Shown here piece by piece: positions 25,334 to 35,721 of a stretch of DNA of 52,760 nucleotides (within the stretch, counting starts at the first letter, position 1; the number at the start of each line of letters is the position of its first letter). The notes below the pieces were generated by a model that saw only the letters and a list, made by a program, of their open reading frames with translations, ran no database searches and was not told where the DNA came from. A program made the translations under genes and the position numbers. The stretch comes from Thermoclostridium caenicola (lineage in GTDB: Bacteria > Bacillota > Clostridia > DSM-8532): assembly GCF_900142095.1 (NCBI RefSeq), contig NZ_FQZP01000014.1, positions 1 through 52,760 on the forward strand, given 5' to 3'.

Positions 25334-25396
25334 ATAATTATGACCTGGTCATGTGATCAAATACATATAATCAGGTGATAATTATTAGTTTTTTCC
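25334..25396 (+). terminator. Probable terminator after the transglutaminase operon
   Basis: ATAATTAT (25334-25341) plus ACCTG pairs with CAGGT plus ATAATTAT (25378-25385). There is a long loop, and TTTTTT follows. Confidence 0.5.
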
Positions 25397-25405
25397 CGTT
25401 TTTCC

Positions 25406-25434
25406 TTGTATACAAAAAACATTTGTATTATAAT
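25406..25434 (+). promoter_or_regulatory. Sigma-A promoter of pta-ackA
   Basis: TTGTAT (25406-25411) and TATAAT (25429-25434) have a 17-base spacer. The -35 is part of the palindrome TTGTATACAA (25406-25415), a possible regulator site. Confidence 0.8.
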
Positions 25435-25470
25435 TTTTCTGTGTGTCCAGGGTATATTAAAGTGTGATAA

Positions 25471-26493
<1,023 letters not shown>

Positions 26494-26508
26494 AGGGGAT
26501 AGAGAGAC

Positions 26509-27705
26509 ATGAATATTCTGGTTATCAACGCGGGCAGCTCATCCTTGAAGTACCAGCTCATCGACATGAATGGTGAAAAGGTGCTGGCAAAAGGTTTGTG
26601 CGACAGGATCGGCCTTTCCGGGTCGGTTATCAAGCATAAGACCCATGATGGCAGGGCCATCGAGAAGGAAATCGTCATGAGCAACCATCTGGATGCCATC
26701 AAACAGCTGATTGCCGTTCTGACCGACGAGCAGGTGGGTGTCATCAAATCCCTTGACGAGATCAATGCGGTGGGCCATCGCGTTGTGCACGGGGGAGAAA
26801 AATTCTTCAGTTCTGTCGTCATTAACGACGAGGTTCTGAAAACCATTGAGGAATGCGAGGAACTGGCACCTCTACATAATCCGCCGAATGTTACAGGCAT
26901 CAAGGCTTGTACTGAAATTATGAAGGGCGTGCCCCAGGTGGCCGTTTTTGATACGGCATTCCATCAGACCATGCCAAAGAAGGCCTATATCTATGCGTTG
27001 CCCTATGAATACTATGAGAAGTACAAGCTGCGTAAATACGGTTTCCACGGCACATCCCACAAATATGTTTCAGAGCGGGCCGCTGTGTTGCTGAACAAAC
27101 CCTATGATCAGCTGAAGATCGTTACATGCCATCTCGGCAATGGCTCAAGCATCACCGCCGTAGACTGCGGTAAGAGCGTGGAAACTTCCATGGGCTTTAC
27201 ACCACTGGACGGACTGGCTATGGGAACCCGTTGCGGTACCATAGACCCTGCTGCCGTGACCTTCCTGATGAACAAGGAAAAACTCACCACTGAACAGATG
27301 GATGAGATCATGAACAAGAAGTCGGGTGTTTATGGCATATCGGGCGTTTCCAGCGACTTCAGGGATCTGGACGATGCCGTTGAAAAGGGCAATGAGCGTG
27401 CGGAGCTGGCTCTTCAGATCTTTGCATACCAGGTCAAGAAGTATATCGGGGCATATGCCTGCGCCATGGGCGGTTTGGACGCCGTCGTGTTCACGGCGGG
27501 CATAGGGGAGAATAACCCGGGTATCCGCCAGCGGATCTGCTCCAACCTGGAATTCCTGGGAATTAAAATTGATCCGGAAAAGAACAAGATTAGGGGCGCC
27601 GAGATCGATATCAGCGCGGAGGGGGCCAAGGTACGCACACTGGTCATACCCACCAATGAAGAGCTGGCCATCGCCAAGGAAACCATCCGGCTTATCGGTA
27701 GATAA
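26509..27705 (+). CDS. ackA: Acetate kinase
   Basis: This is a 398-residue enzyme, the usual family length. It makes ATP and acetate from acetyl phosphate. Signature sequences are [13 protein letters not shown] (residues ~5-17), [11 protein letters not shown], the segment [54 protein letters not shown] and FTAGIGENN. Catalytic Asn, Arg and Asp positions appear intact. It is the second gene of the pta-ackA operon. Confidence 0.97.
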   Translation: MNILVINAGSSSLKYQLIDMNGEKVLAKGLCDRIGLSGSVIKHKTHDGRAIEKEIVMSNHLDAIKQLIAVLTDEQVGVIKSLDEINAVGHRVVHGGEKFFSSVVINDEVLKTIEECEELAPLHNPPNVTGIKACTEIMKGVPQVAVFDTAFHQTMPKKAYIYALPYEYYEKYKLRKYGFHGTSHKYVSERAAVLLNKPYDQLKIVTCHLGNGSSITAVDCGKSVETSMGFTPLDGLAMGTRCGTIDPAAVTFLMNKEKLTTEQMDEIMNKKSGVYGISGVSSDFRDLDDAVEKGNERAELALQIFAYQVKKYIGAYACAMGGLDAVVFTAGIGENNPGIRQRICSNLEFLGIKIDPEKNKIRGAEIDISAEGAKVRTLVIPTNEELAIAKETIRLIGR

Positions 27706-27773
27706 TGGGTTTCCCATAGAGATAACATGGATATGATGATTGACAAAGATTGGGCTTGATATTAAAATCTATG

Positions 27774-27801
27774 GATAAAGGGGCGACCCTTTATCTTTTT
27801 T
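27774..27801 (+). terminator. Rho-independent terminator of pta-ackA
   Basis: A 9-bp stem, GATAAAGGG (27774-27782) with CCCTTTATC (27787-27795), has a 4-base loop and is followed by TTTTTT. Confidence 0.9.
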
Positions 27802-27830
27802 ATTATGCCAAGAAACAGAAAGAATCCTGT

Positions 27831-27863
27831 ACACGACAGTCAGAATGAATCTGTTTGTCGTGT
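27831..27863 (+). promoter_or_regulatory. Hairpin upstream of aspartokinase
   Basis: ACACGACA (27831-27838) pairs with TGTCGTGT (27856-27863); inside it CAGA pairs with TCTG around a 5-base loop. ATATTTTTATT follows. It could be a second terminator or a control element. No lysine riboswitch core is visible in 27706-28006, and nothing else is seen there. Confidence 0.5.
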
Positions 27864-28006
27864 GATATTTTTATTATGCAGGCATTGCTTGCGCTTCCCG
27901 GCGTCCATATTTTTAACAAGCTTTTTTTATGGGTTTTTCATGCCTTACCCGCATGGGAAAGATGCCGGGAACCGATAATCCGCAAAGGAAAGGACAGGTA
28001 TGCTAC

Positions 28007-29356
28007 ATGAAGGTTTGTAAGTTTGGTGGAACATCCATGGCAAATGCGGAGCAGATTCGGAAGGTCTGTTCCATCATCACCTCCGATCCGGAGAGGCGCG
28101 TCGTTGTGGTTTCAGCTCCGGGCAAGCGGTTTGGTTCCGATACCAAGGTCACCGATTTGCTTATCGAATGCACCAACCGGTTCCTGAAGAGTGAGGATCA
28201 TGAGGAAGTCCTGGAAAAGATCATTTCCAGGTTCCGCGAGATTGCAGCCGATCTCGGCCTTGGAGACAAAATCGTCATCGATATTGAGAACAACATCCGG
28301 ACAAGGCTCCAGATGGGATACGATTCCGAGGAGAAACTGATGGATCGGATGAAGGCAGCCGGCGAGGATAACGCCGCAAGGCTGGTGGCGGCCTATCTGA
28401 AATCCATCGGATACCAGGCCCAGTATCTGAACCCCAAAGACGCCGGTCTTTTCCTCAGCGACGAGTATGGCAATGCCAGGGTGCTTCCCCAGTCCATCAA
28501 AAACCTCAAAAAGATAAAAGACATGAAGGGGATTGTCATATTCCCGGGCTTTTTCGGCTATTCCCTGTCCGGCGATGTGGTCACCTTCCCCAGGGGCGGT
28601 TCAGACATCACGGGTTCCATTCTGTCCGCAGCCCTGGAAGTGGATGTCTATGAGAACTTTACAGACGTGGATTCGGTTTTTGCAGCAAGCCCCAAACTCA
28701 TCGAGAACCCAAAGCCCATTTCGGTTCTTACCTACCGTGAGATGCGCGAGCTGGCCTATGCCGGCTTTACGGTGCTCCATGAGGATACCCTGGAGCCCGT
28801 ATACCAGAAAGGTATACCTGTCAACATCAGAAATACCAATAATCCGGATGCCCCCGGTACGCTGATCACCCCCATGAGGGACGCTTCCATGTCGCCTGTG
28901 GCCGGCATTGCGGGCGGAACAGGCTTCTGCAGCATCAATATCCATAAATATATGATGAACCGTGAGATCGGTTTTGGCCGCAAGGTGCTCCAAATCCTTG
29001 AGGAAGAGTTTGTGCCGTTTGAGCACATGCCTTCGGGAATAGACGATATCTCCATCATCATCCGGAAACAATACATGGATGATGAGAAAAAGAGCCGCAT
29101 CATGGAAAGGATCGCCAAGGATCTCCGTGTTGACAGCGTGAATATCGAGTATGACCTTGGGCTGGTCATGGTGGTCGGCGAGGGCATGATGCACACGGTG
29201 GGTATTGCCGCAAGGATTACAAAGGCCCTTGCCAAGAGTGGCATCAACATCAGGATGATCAACCAGGGTTCATCCGAGGTCAGCATCATGTTTGGCGTCT
29301 CCGAGGCGGACGTGGACAAGGCCATTGTCTGCATTTATGACGAATTTTTCAGGTAG
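28007..29356 (+). CDS. lysC: Aspartate kinase
   Basis: This is a 449-residue enzyme that phosphorylates aspartate, the first step to lysine, threonine and methionine. ATG 28007 begins the conserved MKVCKFGGTSMAN; purine-rich GGAAAGGACAGG lies upstream. The kinase domain includes KFGGTS (5-10), VVVSAPGKR, FPGFFGYSLSGDVVTFPRGG and ENFTDVDSV. The C-terminal ~150 residues hold two ACT domains (MNREIGFGRKVLQILEEE; VGIAARITKALAKSGINIRM) that usually bind lysine or threonine. Length and ACT arrangement fit the single-polypeptide clostridial type. The aro operon begins 81 bases downstream with no clear terminator between. Confidence 0.93.
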   Translation: MKVCKFGGTSMANAEQIRKVCSIITSDPERRVVVVSAPGKRFGSDTKVTDLLIECTNRFLKSEDHEEVLEKIISRFREIAADLGLGDKIVIDIENNIRTRLQMGYDSEEKLMDRMKAAGEDNAARLVAAYLKSIGYQAQYLNPKDAGLFLSDEYGNARVLPQSIKNLKKIKDMKGIVIFPGFFGYSLSGDVVTFPRGGSDITGSILSAALEVDVYENFTDVDSVFAASPKLIENPKPISVLTYREMRELAYAGFTVLHEDTLEPVYQKGIPVNIRNTNNPDAPGTLITPMRDASMSPVAGIAGGTGFCSINIHKYMMNREIGFGRKVLQILEEEFVPFEHMPSGIDDISIIIRKQYMDDEKKSRIMERIAKDLRVDSVNIEYDLGLVMVVGEGMMHTVGIAARITKALAKSGINIRMINQGSSEVSIMFGVSEADVDKAIVCIYDEFFR

Positions 29357-29437
29357 CAGGCATTGCCTCCTGCTGCATGAACCATCTTGATACATATTAC
29401 CCGGGCAAACCTTTGATGCCCAAGAGGAGTTGAGACT

Positions 29438-30457
29438 ATGATTCTGGTATTGAAACCCGGATCGACAGAAGAGCAGAGAAGAGAACTGATCAAGGAAATC
29501 GAAAACCTGGGATTGAAGGTGCACGTTTCGGTCGGTGAAGAAACCACCATCATCGGCCTTATCGGCGATGTCTCCAGGATCAATCCATATGCCCTGTCCT
29601 CCCATGAGATCGTGGCCAACACCCTGAGGGTCAGGGAACCTTTCAAAAAGGCCAACCGCATGTTCAAGCCCGAGGATACGGTGATTGACGTCTGCGGCAA
29701 AAAGATTGGGGCAGGGCATTTCGTGCTGATTTCAGGTCCGTGCTCGGTGGAAAGTGAGGAACAGATAATCAATATTGCACGGGCATTGAAGGAGGCAGGC
29801 GCCACTTTCTTAAGAGGCGGAGCCTATAAACCGCGCACATCCCCGTACAGCTTCCAGGGACTTGGCCTGGAAGGGCTGGAAATGCTGAAAACAGCCGGAA
29901 AGGAAGTCGGTCTTCCCATCGTTTCGGAAATCATGTCCACCGATGTCCTCGATCGCTTTATTGAAGATGTGGATATCATCCAGGTGGGCGCCAGGAATAT
30001 GCAGAACTTTGTCCTGCTGCGCGAACTGGGAAGAACCAAAAAGCCCATCCTGCTCAAGCGCGGCCTGTCTGCGACCCTTGAGGAATGGCTGATGTCCGCG
30101 GAATACATCATGAGCGAAGGCAATGAGAATGTCATTCTCTGCGAGCGCGGCATCCGCACTTTTGAAACCTATACCAGAAATACCCTAGACCTGAGTGCTG
30201 TACCGGCCATTAAGAAACTGAGCCATTTGCCCATCATCGTGGATCCCAGCCACGGCACCGGAAAGTCCTGGATGGTGGCCTCCATGTCCAAGGCAGCCGT
30301 GGTTGCGGGAGCCGATGGCCTGATCGTTGAAGTACATAACAATCCCAGGGGTGCCCTGAGCGATGGTGAGCAATCCCTGACACCCGACAATTACGCCGCA
30401 CTGGTTCCCGGCCTGAGGGAACTGGCCGAATTTGAAGGGCGTCGGACCGAGTTCTAG
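29438..30457 (+). CDS. aroF: 3-deoxy-7-phosphoheptulonate (DAHP) synthase
   Basis: This is a 339-residue enzyme for the first step of aromatic amino acid synthesis (phosphoenolpyruvate plus erythrose 4-phosphate). ATG 29438 has AAGAGGAG upstream. It is the type I-beta form with an N-terminal ferredoxin-like regulatory domain (~1-70, MILVLKPGSTEEQRREL). The barrel has GPCSVESEEQ, RGGAYKPRTSPYSFQGLG, QVGARNMQNF, LLKRGLSAT and IVDPSHGTGK. The regulatory domain in such enzymes often senses Tyr or Phe. It is the first gene of the aro operon. Confidence 0.96.
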   Translation: MILVLKPGSTEEQRRELIKEIENLGLKVHVSVGEETTIIGLIGDVSRINPYALSSHEIVANTLRVREPFKKANRMFKPEDTVIDVCGKKIGAGHFVLISGPCSVESEEQIINIARALKEAGATFLRGGAYKPRTSPYSFQGLGLEGLEMLKTAGKEVGLPIVSEIMSTDVLDRFIEDVDIIQVGARNMQNFVLLRELGRTKKPILLKRGLSATLEEWLMSAEYIMSEGNENVILCERGIRTFETYTRNTLDLSAVPAIKKLSHLPIIVDPSHGTGKSWMVASMSKAAVVAGADGLIVEVHNNPRGALSDGEQSLTPDNYAALVPGLRELAEFEGRRTEF

Positions 30458-30488
30458 TCGGACGTCAGCGCAACATGAGGAGGAAGTT

Positions 30489-31568
30489 ATGATTCAGGTC
30501 AGGGTGAATGCCCCTTCCAGGACGTATGAAATAGAGATAGAGACCGGTTTGTTTGACCGCCTGCCTGTGGTATTCCGGGAACGGTATACCGGCAGGCGCC
30601 TGGCCCTGGTTTGCGACGACACGGTATACGCCCTTTATGGGGAGCGTTTTGCCCACGGACTCACGCAGCAGGGATTCGATACCATCACGGTTACTTTTCC
30701 TGCAGGCGAGCAGCACAAGAATCTTGCAACCCTGGACAGGATCTACCAGGCCCTTGCCAATGCCAATTTTACCCGCAGCGATTATGTGGTGGCCCTTGGC
30801 GGTGGTGTGACCGGGGATATGGCCGGACTTGCCGCTGCGACCTTTCTGCGCGGGCTGGGCTTTATACAGATTCCCACGTCCCTTTTGGCCATGGTGGACA
30901 GCAGCATCGGCGGCAAGGTCGCCATCGACATGCAGCAGGGAAAGAATCTGATCGGCGCTTTTTACCAGCCCGATGCGGTCTATACCGATCCGGGCCTTTT
31001 GAATACCCTCAGCGACCGGCTGTTTGCCGACGGCATGGCGGAGCTCATCAAACACGGCCTGATACGGGACAAGGATTTATGTCAAAGGCTTGAAAGCCTG
31101 GGAAGCCGCGAAAGCATTAGCGGGCATCTCGATGAGATCATCGCCATCAGCTGCAGGATCAAAGGCTCCGTTGTGGAACAGGACGAAAACGACAACGGGG
31201 TCAGGCAGCTCCTGAATTTTGGCCATACCATAGGCCATGCCATTGAAAAGGTCCAGAATTATAACGGTCTGACCCACGGTGAAGCCGTATCGGTGGGCAT
31301 GACAGTTATCACCCGCATGACCGAAAGGCTGGGCCTGACAAAGCCGGGAACCTGTCAACGGCTCATGAACCTGCTGAAATCCTTCAACCTTCCCGTTGAC
31401 ATGCCGGGGATCAGCAGGGAAGATCTTTTCCGTGCCATCCTCATCGATAAAAAATCACGCTCCGGGTTTATCAGCATCGCCTACCTGCGGGAAATAGGCG
31501 AGAGCGATTTAATCCGATGGAGTTTCGAGGAATTGGAGGAATACCTGTTTGCCGAGCTTGAGAATTGA
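30489..31568 (+). CDS. aroB: 3-dehydroquinate synthase
   Basis: This is a 359-residue NAD- and zinc-dependent enzyme for step two of the shikimate pathway. ATG 30489 has AGGAGG upstream; the frame is open further upstream, but that part overlaps aroF. Motifs are PAGEQHKNLATLDRIY, ALGGGVTGDMAGLAAATFLRG, PTSLLAMVDSSIGGKVAID, KNLIGAFYQPD and the metal ligands in LNFGHTIGHAIE and LTHGEAVSVGM. The last 20 bases overlap aroA. Confidence 0.96.
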   Translation: MIQVRVNAPSRTYEIEIETGLFDRLPVVFRERYTGRRLALVCDDTVYALYGERFAHGLTQQGFDTITVTFPAGEQHKNLATLDRIYQALANANFTRSDYVVALGGGVTGDMAGLAAATFLRGLGFIQIPTSLLAMVDSSIGGKVAIDMQQGKNLIGAFYQPDAVYTDPGLLNTLSDRLFADGMAELIKHGLIRDKDLCQRLESLGSRESISGHLDEIIAISCRIKGSVVEQDENDNGVRQLLNFGHTIGHAIEKVQNYNGLTHGEAVSVGMTVITRMTERLGLTKPGTCQRLMNLLKSFNLPVDMPGISREDLFRAILIDKKSRSGFISIAYLREIGESDLIRWSFEELEEYLFAELEN

Positions 31569-32850
31569 ATCGAGGAAACTTTCAGGAAGGATATTTATAC
31601 AGCCATCCAAGAGCATGGCCCATCGTCTGATCCTTTGCGCCCTCCTGGCGCGTGGGACCAGCGTCATCGACAATATTGTCCTGTCCGACGATATCCGGGC
31701 TACCCTGGGTGCCTGCCAGGCTTTGGGCGCCGGCGTGAGCATTGAGGACAGCCCGCGTTTTGCCAACAGAAAACGGATCCTCCTCTCCGCTCCGGGGGAA
31801 ATCCGGTTGAGCCGGCCCGAAATCGACTGCATGGAATCCGGTACCACGGCCCGGTTCATCATCCCCGTCAGCAGGCTGTGCGCGGACCCTGTCACGCTGA
31901 CGGGAAGGGGCAGGCTTGTAAAACGTCCCTTTGATGTTTATAAAAGCATTCTGCCCGGCAAGGGCGTCGGTTTTGAGGATGAGAACGGCAGGATGCCCAT
32001 CAGGCTTTCAGGAAGGCTTAATCCCGGTGAGTATGAACTCCGGGGCGACGTGAGCTCTCAGTTCATCTCCGGGCTCCTGATGGCGTTGCCGTTCCTTGAG
32101 GGGGATTCCACCATCCGGATCACCGGGCCCCTGGAATCCCGTCCCTATGTGGAAATGACCTTGGACGCGCTGCATCAGTTCGGCATTAGCGTTGAACATT
32201 CCGAAGACTACAGGTTGTTCCGCATACGGGGCGGCCAGAAGGCAGAGGCGCGTTCCCTGGCCGTGGAAGGGGACTGGTCACAGGCCGCGTTCTTTTGTGT
32301 TCTGGGCGCCATAAGCGGTGAAGTGGCCATCGATGGTTTAAGCAAGGCTTCCCTCCAGGGAGACCGGGTGATCCTGGATTTTGTCCGCGCAATGGGGGCC
32401 GATACCCGTTGGGAACAGGACACCCTCCTGGTAAGACCGGGGACCCTGAAAGGCATCGAGGTGGATGCCTCCCAGTGCCCCGACCTGGTTCCGGCCGTCG
32501 CCGTGGCAGCCGCGCTGTGTGAAGGAAAAAGCCTGATCGGCAATGCCCGCCGTTTAAGGCTCAAGGAATCGGATCGGCTCAGCGCGGTTTGCTCCGAGAT
32601 CAACAAAATTGGCGGCCATGTGGAAGAGATGGAGGATGGCCTGGTCATAAACGGTGTTGGGCGTTTCCGCGGTGCTACGGTGGATGGCTGGAACGATCAC
32701 CGGATCGTCATGTCGCTGGCCATTGCCTCGTCCTGCTGCGATGGTCCCATGGAAATCAACGGCTATGAAGCTGTTTCCAAGTCCTATCCCGAGTTCTGGG
32801 ATGATTTCAGGTCGCTGGGAGGTCGTTTCGATGAGCAGCATATGGGGTGA
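31549..32850 (+). CDS. aroA: 3-phosphoshikimate 1-carboxyvinyltransferase (EPSP synthase)
   Basis: This is a 433-residue enzyme that joins shikimate 3-phosphate and phosphoenolpyruvate. TTG 31549 lies inside the end of aroB, with GGAGG about 9 nt upstream. Motifs: QPSKSMAHRLILCALLARG, MESGTTARFIIPV, RGRLVKRPFD-like GRGRLVKRPFDVY, DVSSQFISGLLMALP, LKESDRLSAV and DGWNDHRIVMSLAIAS. The motif SGTTAR replaces the GNAGT(A/T)xR loop of many other enzymes, so glyphosate response may differ; that is inference. It overlaps aroC by 20 bases. Confidence 0.95.
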   Translation: MPSLRIESRKLSGRIFIQPSKSMAHRLILCALLARGTSVIDNIVLSDDIRATLGACQALGAGVSIEDSPRFANRKRILLSAPGEIRLSRPEIDCMESGTTARFIIPVSRLCADPVTLTGRGRLVKRPFDVYKSILPGKGVGFEDENGRMPIRLSGRLNPGEYELRGDVSSQFISGLLMALPFLEGDSTIRITGPLESRPYVEMTLDALHQFGISVEHSEDYRLFRIRGGQKAEARSLAVEGDWSQAAFFCVLGAISGEVAIDGLSKASLQGDRVILDFVRAMGADTRWEQDTLLVRPGTLKGIEVDASQCPDLVPAVAVAAALCEGKSLIGNARRLRLKESDRLSAVCSEINKIGGHVEEMEDGLVINGVGRFRGATVDGWNDHRIVMSLAIASSCCDGPMEINGYEAVSKSYPEFWDDFRSLGGRFDEQHMG

Positions 32851-33928
32851 ACGGCTGAAAATATCGCTGTTTGGCGAATCACACGGCCCCGGTATCGGGG
32901 TGGTGGTGGACGGTTTTCCTTCCGGGATAACTGTGGATGTTGAGAAAATCGGCATGGAAATGGGCAGGAGAAGGCCCAAATCCTCAGCCTATTCCACACC
33001 GAGGAAGGAAGCCGATGAGGTGGAGATCCTTAGCGGTGTGTTCCAGGGACGGACCACAGGCACGCCCATTTGCGGCCTTATCCGGAACACTGACACCCGA
33101 TCCCAGGACTATGAGCGAACCAGCCATCTGGCCAGGCCCGGCCATGCCGATTATACCGGGTATGTCCGATATGGCGGGTTCAATGATTTCAGGGGCGGAG
33201 GCCATTTCTCGGCCAGGCTGACCGCGCCCCTGGTTTTTGCAGGCGCGCTGGCCCGTCAATACCTGGAATCGAAGGCTATTTATATAGGAAGCCATATCTA
33301 TCGCATCGGCGATGTCCAGGATGTGGGGTTTGACATGACCCGCATTTCCAGGGAGCAATTACAGCAATTATGGCGCATGGAGATGCCCGTGAACGATGCC
33401 TCCTGCGCCAATGCCTATATGGAAATCATAGAAGAAGCCCGCAGTCAGGGGGATTCGGTGGGCGGCATCATCGAGACAGCAGTGATTGGTCTTCCCGCCG
33501 GACTGGGTTCGCCCATTTTTGGCAATGTGGAGGGCAGGCTGGCTTCCATGCTGTTTTCCATACCCGCCGTCAAGGGTGTGGAGTTCGGGACAGGCTTTGC
33601 CATTACCGGGATGAAAGGCAGCGAAGCCAACGACAGCTTTTACATGGACGGCGACCAGGTGCGCACCAGGACCAACCATAACGGCGGTATCAACGGCGGC
33701 ATCACCAACGGCATGCCCCTTGTGTTCCGGGTAGCCTTCAAGCCCACGTCCTCCATCGCTAAGGCCCAGGATACCATCGATATCATGAAGATGGAGAACG
33801 CAAAGCTTGAGATAAAGGGCAGGCATGATGCCTGCATCGTTCCCAGGGCGGTGCCCGTGGTGGAGGCGGCCTGCGCCATAGCCCTGTGCGATCTGATGCT
33901 TGCGCAGTTTGGTTCGCAAGGCCAATAA
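32831..33928 (+). CDS. aroC: Chorismate synthase
   Basis: This is a 365-residue flavin-dependent enzyme for the last step to chorismate. ATG 32831 has GGGAGG at 32818-32823, inside aroA. Family motifs: GESHGPGIGVVVDGFPSGI, GRRRPKSSAYSTPRKEADEV, RPGHADYTGYVRYGGFNDFR plus GGGHFSARLTAP, and near the end RHDACIVPRAVPVVEAACA. It is complete and ordinary. Confidence 0.96.
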   Translation: MSSIWGERLKISLFGESHGPGIGVVVDGFPSGITVDVEKIGMEMGRRRPKSSAYSTPRKEADEVEILSGVFQGRTTGTPICGLIRNTDTRSQDYERTSHLARPGHADYTGYVRYGGFNDFRGGGHFSARLTAPLVFAGALARQYLESKAIYIGSHIYRIGDVQDVGFDMTRISREQLQQLWRMEMPVNDASCANAYMEIIEEARSQGDSVGGIIETAVIGLPAGLGSPIFGNVEGRLASMLFSIPAVKGVEFGTGFAITGMKGSEANDSFYMDGDQVRTRTNHNGGINGGITNGMPLVFRVAFKPTSSIAKAQDTIDIMKMENAKLEIKGRHDACIVPRAVPVVEAACAIALCDLMLAQFGSQGQ

Positions 33929-34084
33929 ACGTCAGACATCACGTTTTATGAGTTGATGCGTGTGCCATTTGAAAAATGCCCAGGAAAAGAAGCGACTGTC
34001 TCAGGAAGGACGTTTCCGGTTCAGATAGAATGCTTTGACCTGCTTTTGCATGACGGTACGATTCATGATGGGGGGTATAGGACC

Positions 34085-35182
34085 ATGTCTGCGGCAGACA
34101 ACCTGGATGCTATCAGAAAGGGAATTGATGAGGTGGATGAAGCCATAACCCGGCTCCTGGAAAAAAGGATGGATTATGTACGGGAGGTTGCGGCCTATAA
34201 GCAACGGACCGGCATGGCCATACACGATCCGGCAAGGGAGCAAAAGATTCTTGAACGCATCCTGTCAAAGGTGGATAATCCGGCATACAAGGCGTCCATT
34301 GCATCTGTCTATACCGCCATCATGAAGGCTTCGCGGGATTTCCAGGCAAGGCTTCTTTCCATGCCTTCGGAAAGTTCTGGGGCAAAGTACGGCCTTATCG
34401 GCAAAAAGCTTTCCCATAGCCTGTCCCCGAAGATTCATGATCTTCTGTTCGGGGAAATGGGGATACCGGGACAGTATGACCTGGTTGAAGCAAGTCCCGA
34501 AGAGCTTCCCGGGCTTCTTGAGCGCCTGAAATCCCTGGGCTACCGGGGTGTTAATGTCACCATTCCCTATAAAAAGGACATCATGCCCTATCTGGATTCC
34601 CTGTCCGACGAGGCGGCCCATATCGGCGCTGTCAATACCATCTGCCTGACCGAAGGTTACAGGGGCTATAATACCGATTACGACGGCTTTGGCATGGCCC
34701 TGGAGGCCTGTGGTGCAAAAACCCAAGGCGCAAGATGCGCCGTGCTGGGAAGCGGAGGCGCAGCCCGAGCCGTCGTGGCATACCTGAAGGATCATGGCGC
34801 GGCAACCATCACCCTCGTATCCCGCGATCCGGAAAGTGCCGTGCAGAAGTTCCCGGGACTTGCCGGTATCAGCCTCGATGCCTTCTCGGCCAGGGGCTAT
34901 GATTTGGTGATCAACACCACGCCGGTGGGCATGTATCCTGATGTGGACAGAAGCCCACTTCGCAAGGATCAGCTGGATGGGGCAGGGTTTGTGATGGATC
35001 TGATCTACAATCCCGAGAAAACCGTCCTGCTCCGATATGCGGAGGAGTTGGGCATACGCCATGACAACGGCCTGTACATGCTGGTGGCCCAGGCCTTCCG
35101 CGCAGAAGAGATCTGGCAGGGTAAAACCCTGGACAGGGCCCTCATTCGCAAAGTCATGGACGAGATCAGGGGGAGTATATGA
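34085..35182 (+). CDS. aroE: Fused chorismate mutase (AroQ type) - shikimate dehydrogenase
   Basis: This is a 365-residue bifunctional protein. ATG 34085 is preceded by a G-rich site (34070-34075); an open stretch upstream has no likeness to either family. Residues ~1-92 are an AroQ chorismate mutase. Active-site residues Arg11, Arg28, Lys39, Asp48, Arg51, Glu52 and Gln87 are all present. Residues ~100-365 are shikimate dehydrogenase: GKKLSHSLSPKIHD, GVNVTIPYKKDIM (catalytic Lys), GAVNTI, YNTDYDGFG (Asp), GSGGAARAVV for NADP and NTTPVGMYP. The fusion links a step before chorismate with the branch to prephenate. It is encoded between aroC and aroK; stop and aroK start overlap by 4 bases. Confidence 0.93.
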   Translation: MSAADNLDAIRKGIDEVDEAITRLLEKRMDYVREVAAYKQRTGMAIHDPAREQKILERILSKVDNPAYKASIASVYTAIMKASRDFQARLLSMPSESSGAKYGLIGKKLSHSLSPKIHDLLFGEMGIPGQYDLVEASPEELPGLLERLKSLGYRGVNVTIPYKKDIMPYLDSLSDEAAHIGAVNTICLTEGYRGYNTDYDGFGMALEACGAKTQGARCAVLGSGGAARAVVAYLKDHGAATITLVSRDPESAVQKFPGLAGISLDAFSARGYDLVINTTPVGMYPDVDRSPLRKDQLDGAGFVMDLIYNPEKTVLLRYAEELGIRHDNGLYMLVAQAFRAEEIWQGKTLDRALIRKVMDEIRGSI

Positions 35183-35685
35183 AAAACATCGTATTGATCG
35201 GGATCATGGGATGCGGCAAGACAACGGTGGCTGAACGCCTGGGTGAGGAACTGAAAAGGCCTGTCCTGGATACCGATGCGCTGATAGAAAAGGATTTCGG
35301 CCCCATTCCAAAGCTTTTTGAACAGGGGGAGGATTATTTCCGGGAGGTGGAAAGCCAAATCATTTCCAGGGTATCTGCCCTGGAAGGCGTGATCATTTCC
35401 ACCGGCGGAGGTGCTGTCCTGAGGGAAGAAAACGTTAAAGCCCTGAAGAAAAACGGCATTATCATCTTCATCGACAGGCCTGTTGACTTCATCGTCAAAG
35501 ACATTGACTGTTCGGGCCGTCCGCTGTTGAAAAACGGTCCTGAAGCGCTCCGCTCCCTGGCGGAAAAACGATACCCCATTTACAAGGCCTGCTGCGATTA
35601 CCATGTGGTTTCCGACAATGATTTGTCCCATACCATCCAAAGGATTGTGGAAATATTGCGTAAGGATGGTTTTATAGGCCCCTGA
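35179..35685 (+). CDS. aroK: Shikimate kinase
   Basis: This is a 168-residue kinase that makes shikimate 3-phosphate. ATG 35179 overlaps the preceding stop. It has Walker A GIMGCGKTT (~8-16), shikimate-binding DTDALIEK, YFREVESQII, STGGGAVLRE and a lid Arg in SGRPLLKNG. It is the last aro gene in the group. No dehydroquinate dehydratase is encoded in the window. Confidence 0.95.
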   Translation: MKNIVLIGIMGCGKTTVAERLGEELKRPVLDTDALIEKDFGPIPKLFEQGEDYFREVESQIISRVSALEGVIISTGGGAVLREENVKALKKNGIIIFIDRPVDFIVKDIDCSGRPLLKNGPEALRSLAEKRYPIYKACCDYHVVSDNDLSHTIQRIVEILRKDGFIGP

Positions 35686-35721
35686 AAAACATATAAATGA
35701 CACTGGGTAGTACAATATCCG

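Noticed and set aside
27706-28006. Possible lysine riboswitch before aspartokinase
   Set aside because: The 301-base gap holds a terminator and one simple hairpin, but none of the conserved L-box core sequences was seen.
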